Shown: positions 5,522 through 6,126 of the stretch, one piece after another
Numbering within the stretch: the stretch's first letter is position 1
Layout: each line of letters begins with the position of its first letter
Assembly: GCA_002508425.1 (NCBI GenBank)
Contig: DAKU01000088.1
Span: 13,131 to 19,256, forward strand
Direction of reading: 5' to 3'
Length of the DNA stretch: 6,126 nucleotides
From: Methanosarcinaceae archaeon UBA470
Lineage (GTDB): Archaea; Halobacteriota; Methanosarcinia; Methanosarcinales; Methanosarcinaceae
Notes under the pieces: model-generated
What the model was told of the DNA's origin: nothing
The model's input: the letters and a program-made list of their open reading frames with translations, nothing else
Database searches by the model: none
Translations under genes and position numbers: made by a program

Positions 5522-6126
5522 AGACGACAGCAGGCTGGATGATCTCCGAAAGAAGATCATCGGATTGGGTGATACATCCCATAGGAAGAGTTATTACCCT
5601 CAGCTAAAAGAGCAGATCAGCGAGCTTAGCCTGGCTATGCGTGCATTAAAGGAAAGCGAGGAAAAGTATAGAACATACGTAAACATATCTCCCTCTCCTA
5701 TTTTTGTAATGGATTTTTGTGGGAATTTTGTTGATGTAAACCCTGCAGCATGCAAAATTACTGGCTATTCCAGAAAAGAAATGCTCAAAATGAGCTATTC
5801 TGATATAGTGGATTCATTAAATAGAGAGTACTATGACGAAATATTCAAAGTGTTACAAGACGAAGGAAAAATATCAGGAGAGTTTCCTTGTATAAATAAG
5901 GAAGGAAAGGTATTCTACCTGGAAATTAATGCCGTAATGACCCCTAGCAACAGGTTCCTTGTAATAGGCATGGATATTACTGAGAAGAAAAAAATCGAAG
6001 ATGAGATGTTAAGGGCAAAAGTAGCTGCAGAAAATGCAAACCGTATCAAAAGCGAGTTCCTTGCAAATATGAGCCATGAACTGCGAACTCCTTTGAACTC
6101 AATAATAGGATTTTCTGATATGCTAC
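5508..6126 (+). CDS. PAS sensor histidine kinase, ErcS'-like; 3' end outside window
   Basis: The first 206 residues of a kinase cut by the window edge. ATG 5508 lies inside the end of the dehydrogenase gene (14-base overlap, different frame), implying translational coupling; there is no strong Shine-Dalgarno. Residues 13-33 carry the motif IIGLGDTSHRKSYYPQL, which I recall as a conserved leader of ErcS'-type kinases beside ErcA genes. A coiled-coil stretch (about 32-54) leads into one PAS domain (about 51-160, SPSPIFVMDF, NPAACKITGYSRKEML, ending at MDITEKK). A second helical linker (about 160-182) joins it to the HisKA dimerisation domain, with the phosphorylated His190 in FLANMSHELRTPLNSIIGF. 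No membrane segment is present, so it is a soluble cytoplasmic sensor. The ATPase domain and any receiver domain lie beyond the window. The PAS ligand is unknown; the neighbouring dehydrogenase may feed it the signal. Confidence 0.93.
   Translation, partial: MELSEDDSRLDDLRKKIIGLGDTSHRKSYYPQLKEQISELSLAMRALKESEEKYRTYVNISPSPIFVMDFCGNFVDVNPAACKITGYSRKEMLKMSYSDIVDSLNREYYDEIFKVLQDEGKISGEFPCINKEGKVFYLEINAVMTPSNRFLVIGMDITEKKKIEDEMLRAKVAAENANRIKSEFLANMSHELRTPLNSIIGFSDML

Overview
The window looks like chromosome from an anaerobic, probably methanogenic archaeon, most likely of the Methanosarcinales type. That placement is inferred, not proven. The reasons are the Shine-Dalgarno cores (GGTGAT, GAGGTG) matching the archaeal 16S 3' end, A/T-rich archaeal TATA-like boxes instead of bacterial -35/-10 pairs, T-tract termination, a class I hybrid cluster protein, and a mix of archaeal genes with a bacterial-style two-component kinase.

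Layout: (1) Positions 1-2018 hold the 3' part of hcp (hybrid cluster protein, open at the left edge). A small cupin gene follows 20 bases later with its own Shine-Dalgarno, so the two are probably one transcript. It ends in a stem-loop followed by a long T-rich run (2009-2076). (2) Positions 2104-2923 hold a six-helix NicO/RcnA-type nickel/cobalt transporter. Its upstream region carries GTGTTAC-N14-GTAACAT, a near-exact match to the NikR operator form described for delta-proteobacteria, just ahead of a TATA-like box. (3) Positions 2937-3356 (minus strand, convergent with the transporter) encode a small unrecognised membrane-anchored protein. A perfect 9-bp inverted repeat lies across the junction of the two genes. 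(4) Positions 3579-4094 encode a two-helix membrane protein of unknown function, read divergently from the previous gene. (5) Positions 4325-6126 hold an iron-dependent alcohol dehydrogenase-like gene of the ErcA type. It overlaps by 14 bases the start of a PAS sensor histidine kinase that is cut by the right edge.

The two most interesting points are the apparent nickel-responsive control of the transporter and the ErcA/ErcS'-like pair. In the pair, a complete metal-site dehydrogenase homologue is translationally coupled to a kinase carrying a conserved-looking N-terminal signature (IIGLGDTSHRKSYYPQL). In Pseudomonas such a pair belongs to the control of ethanol oxidation. A methanogen would not be expected to have that pathway, so the signal and target here are open. 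No tRNA, rRNA, CRISPR array or insertion sequence was seen.
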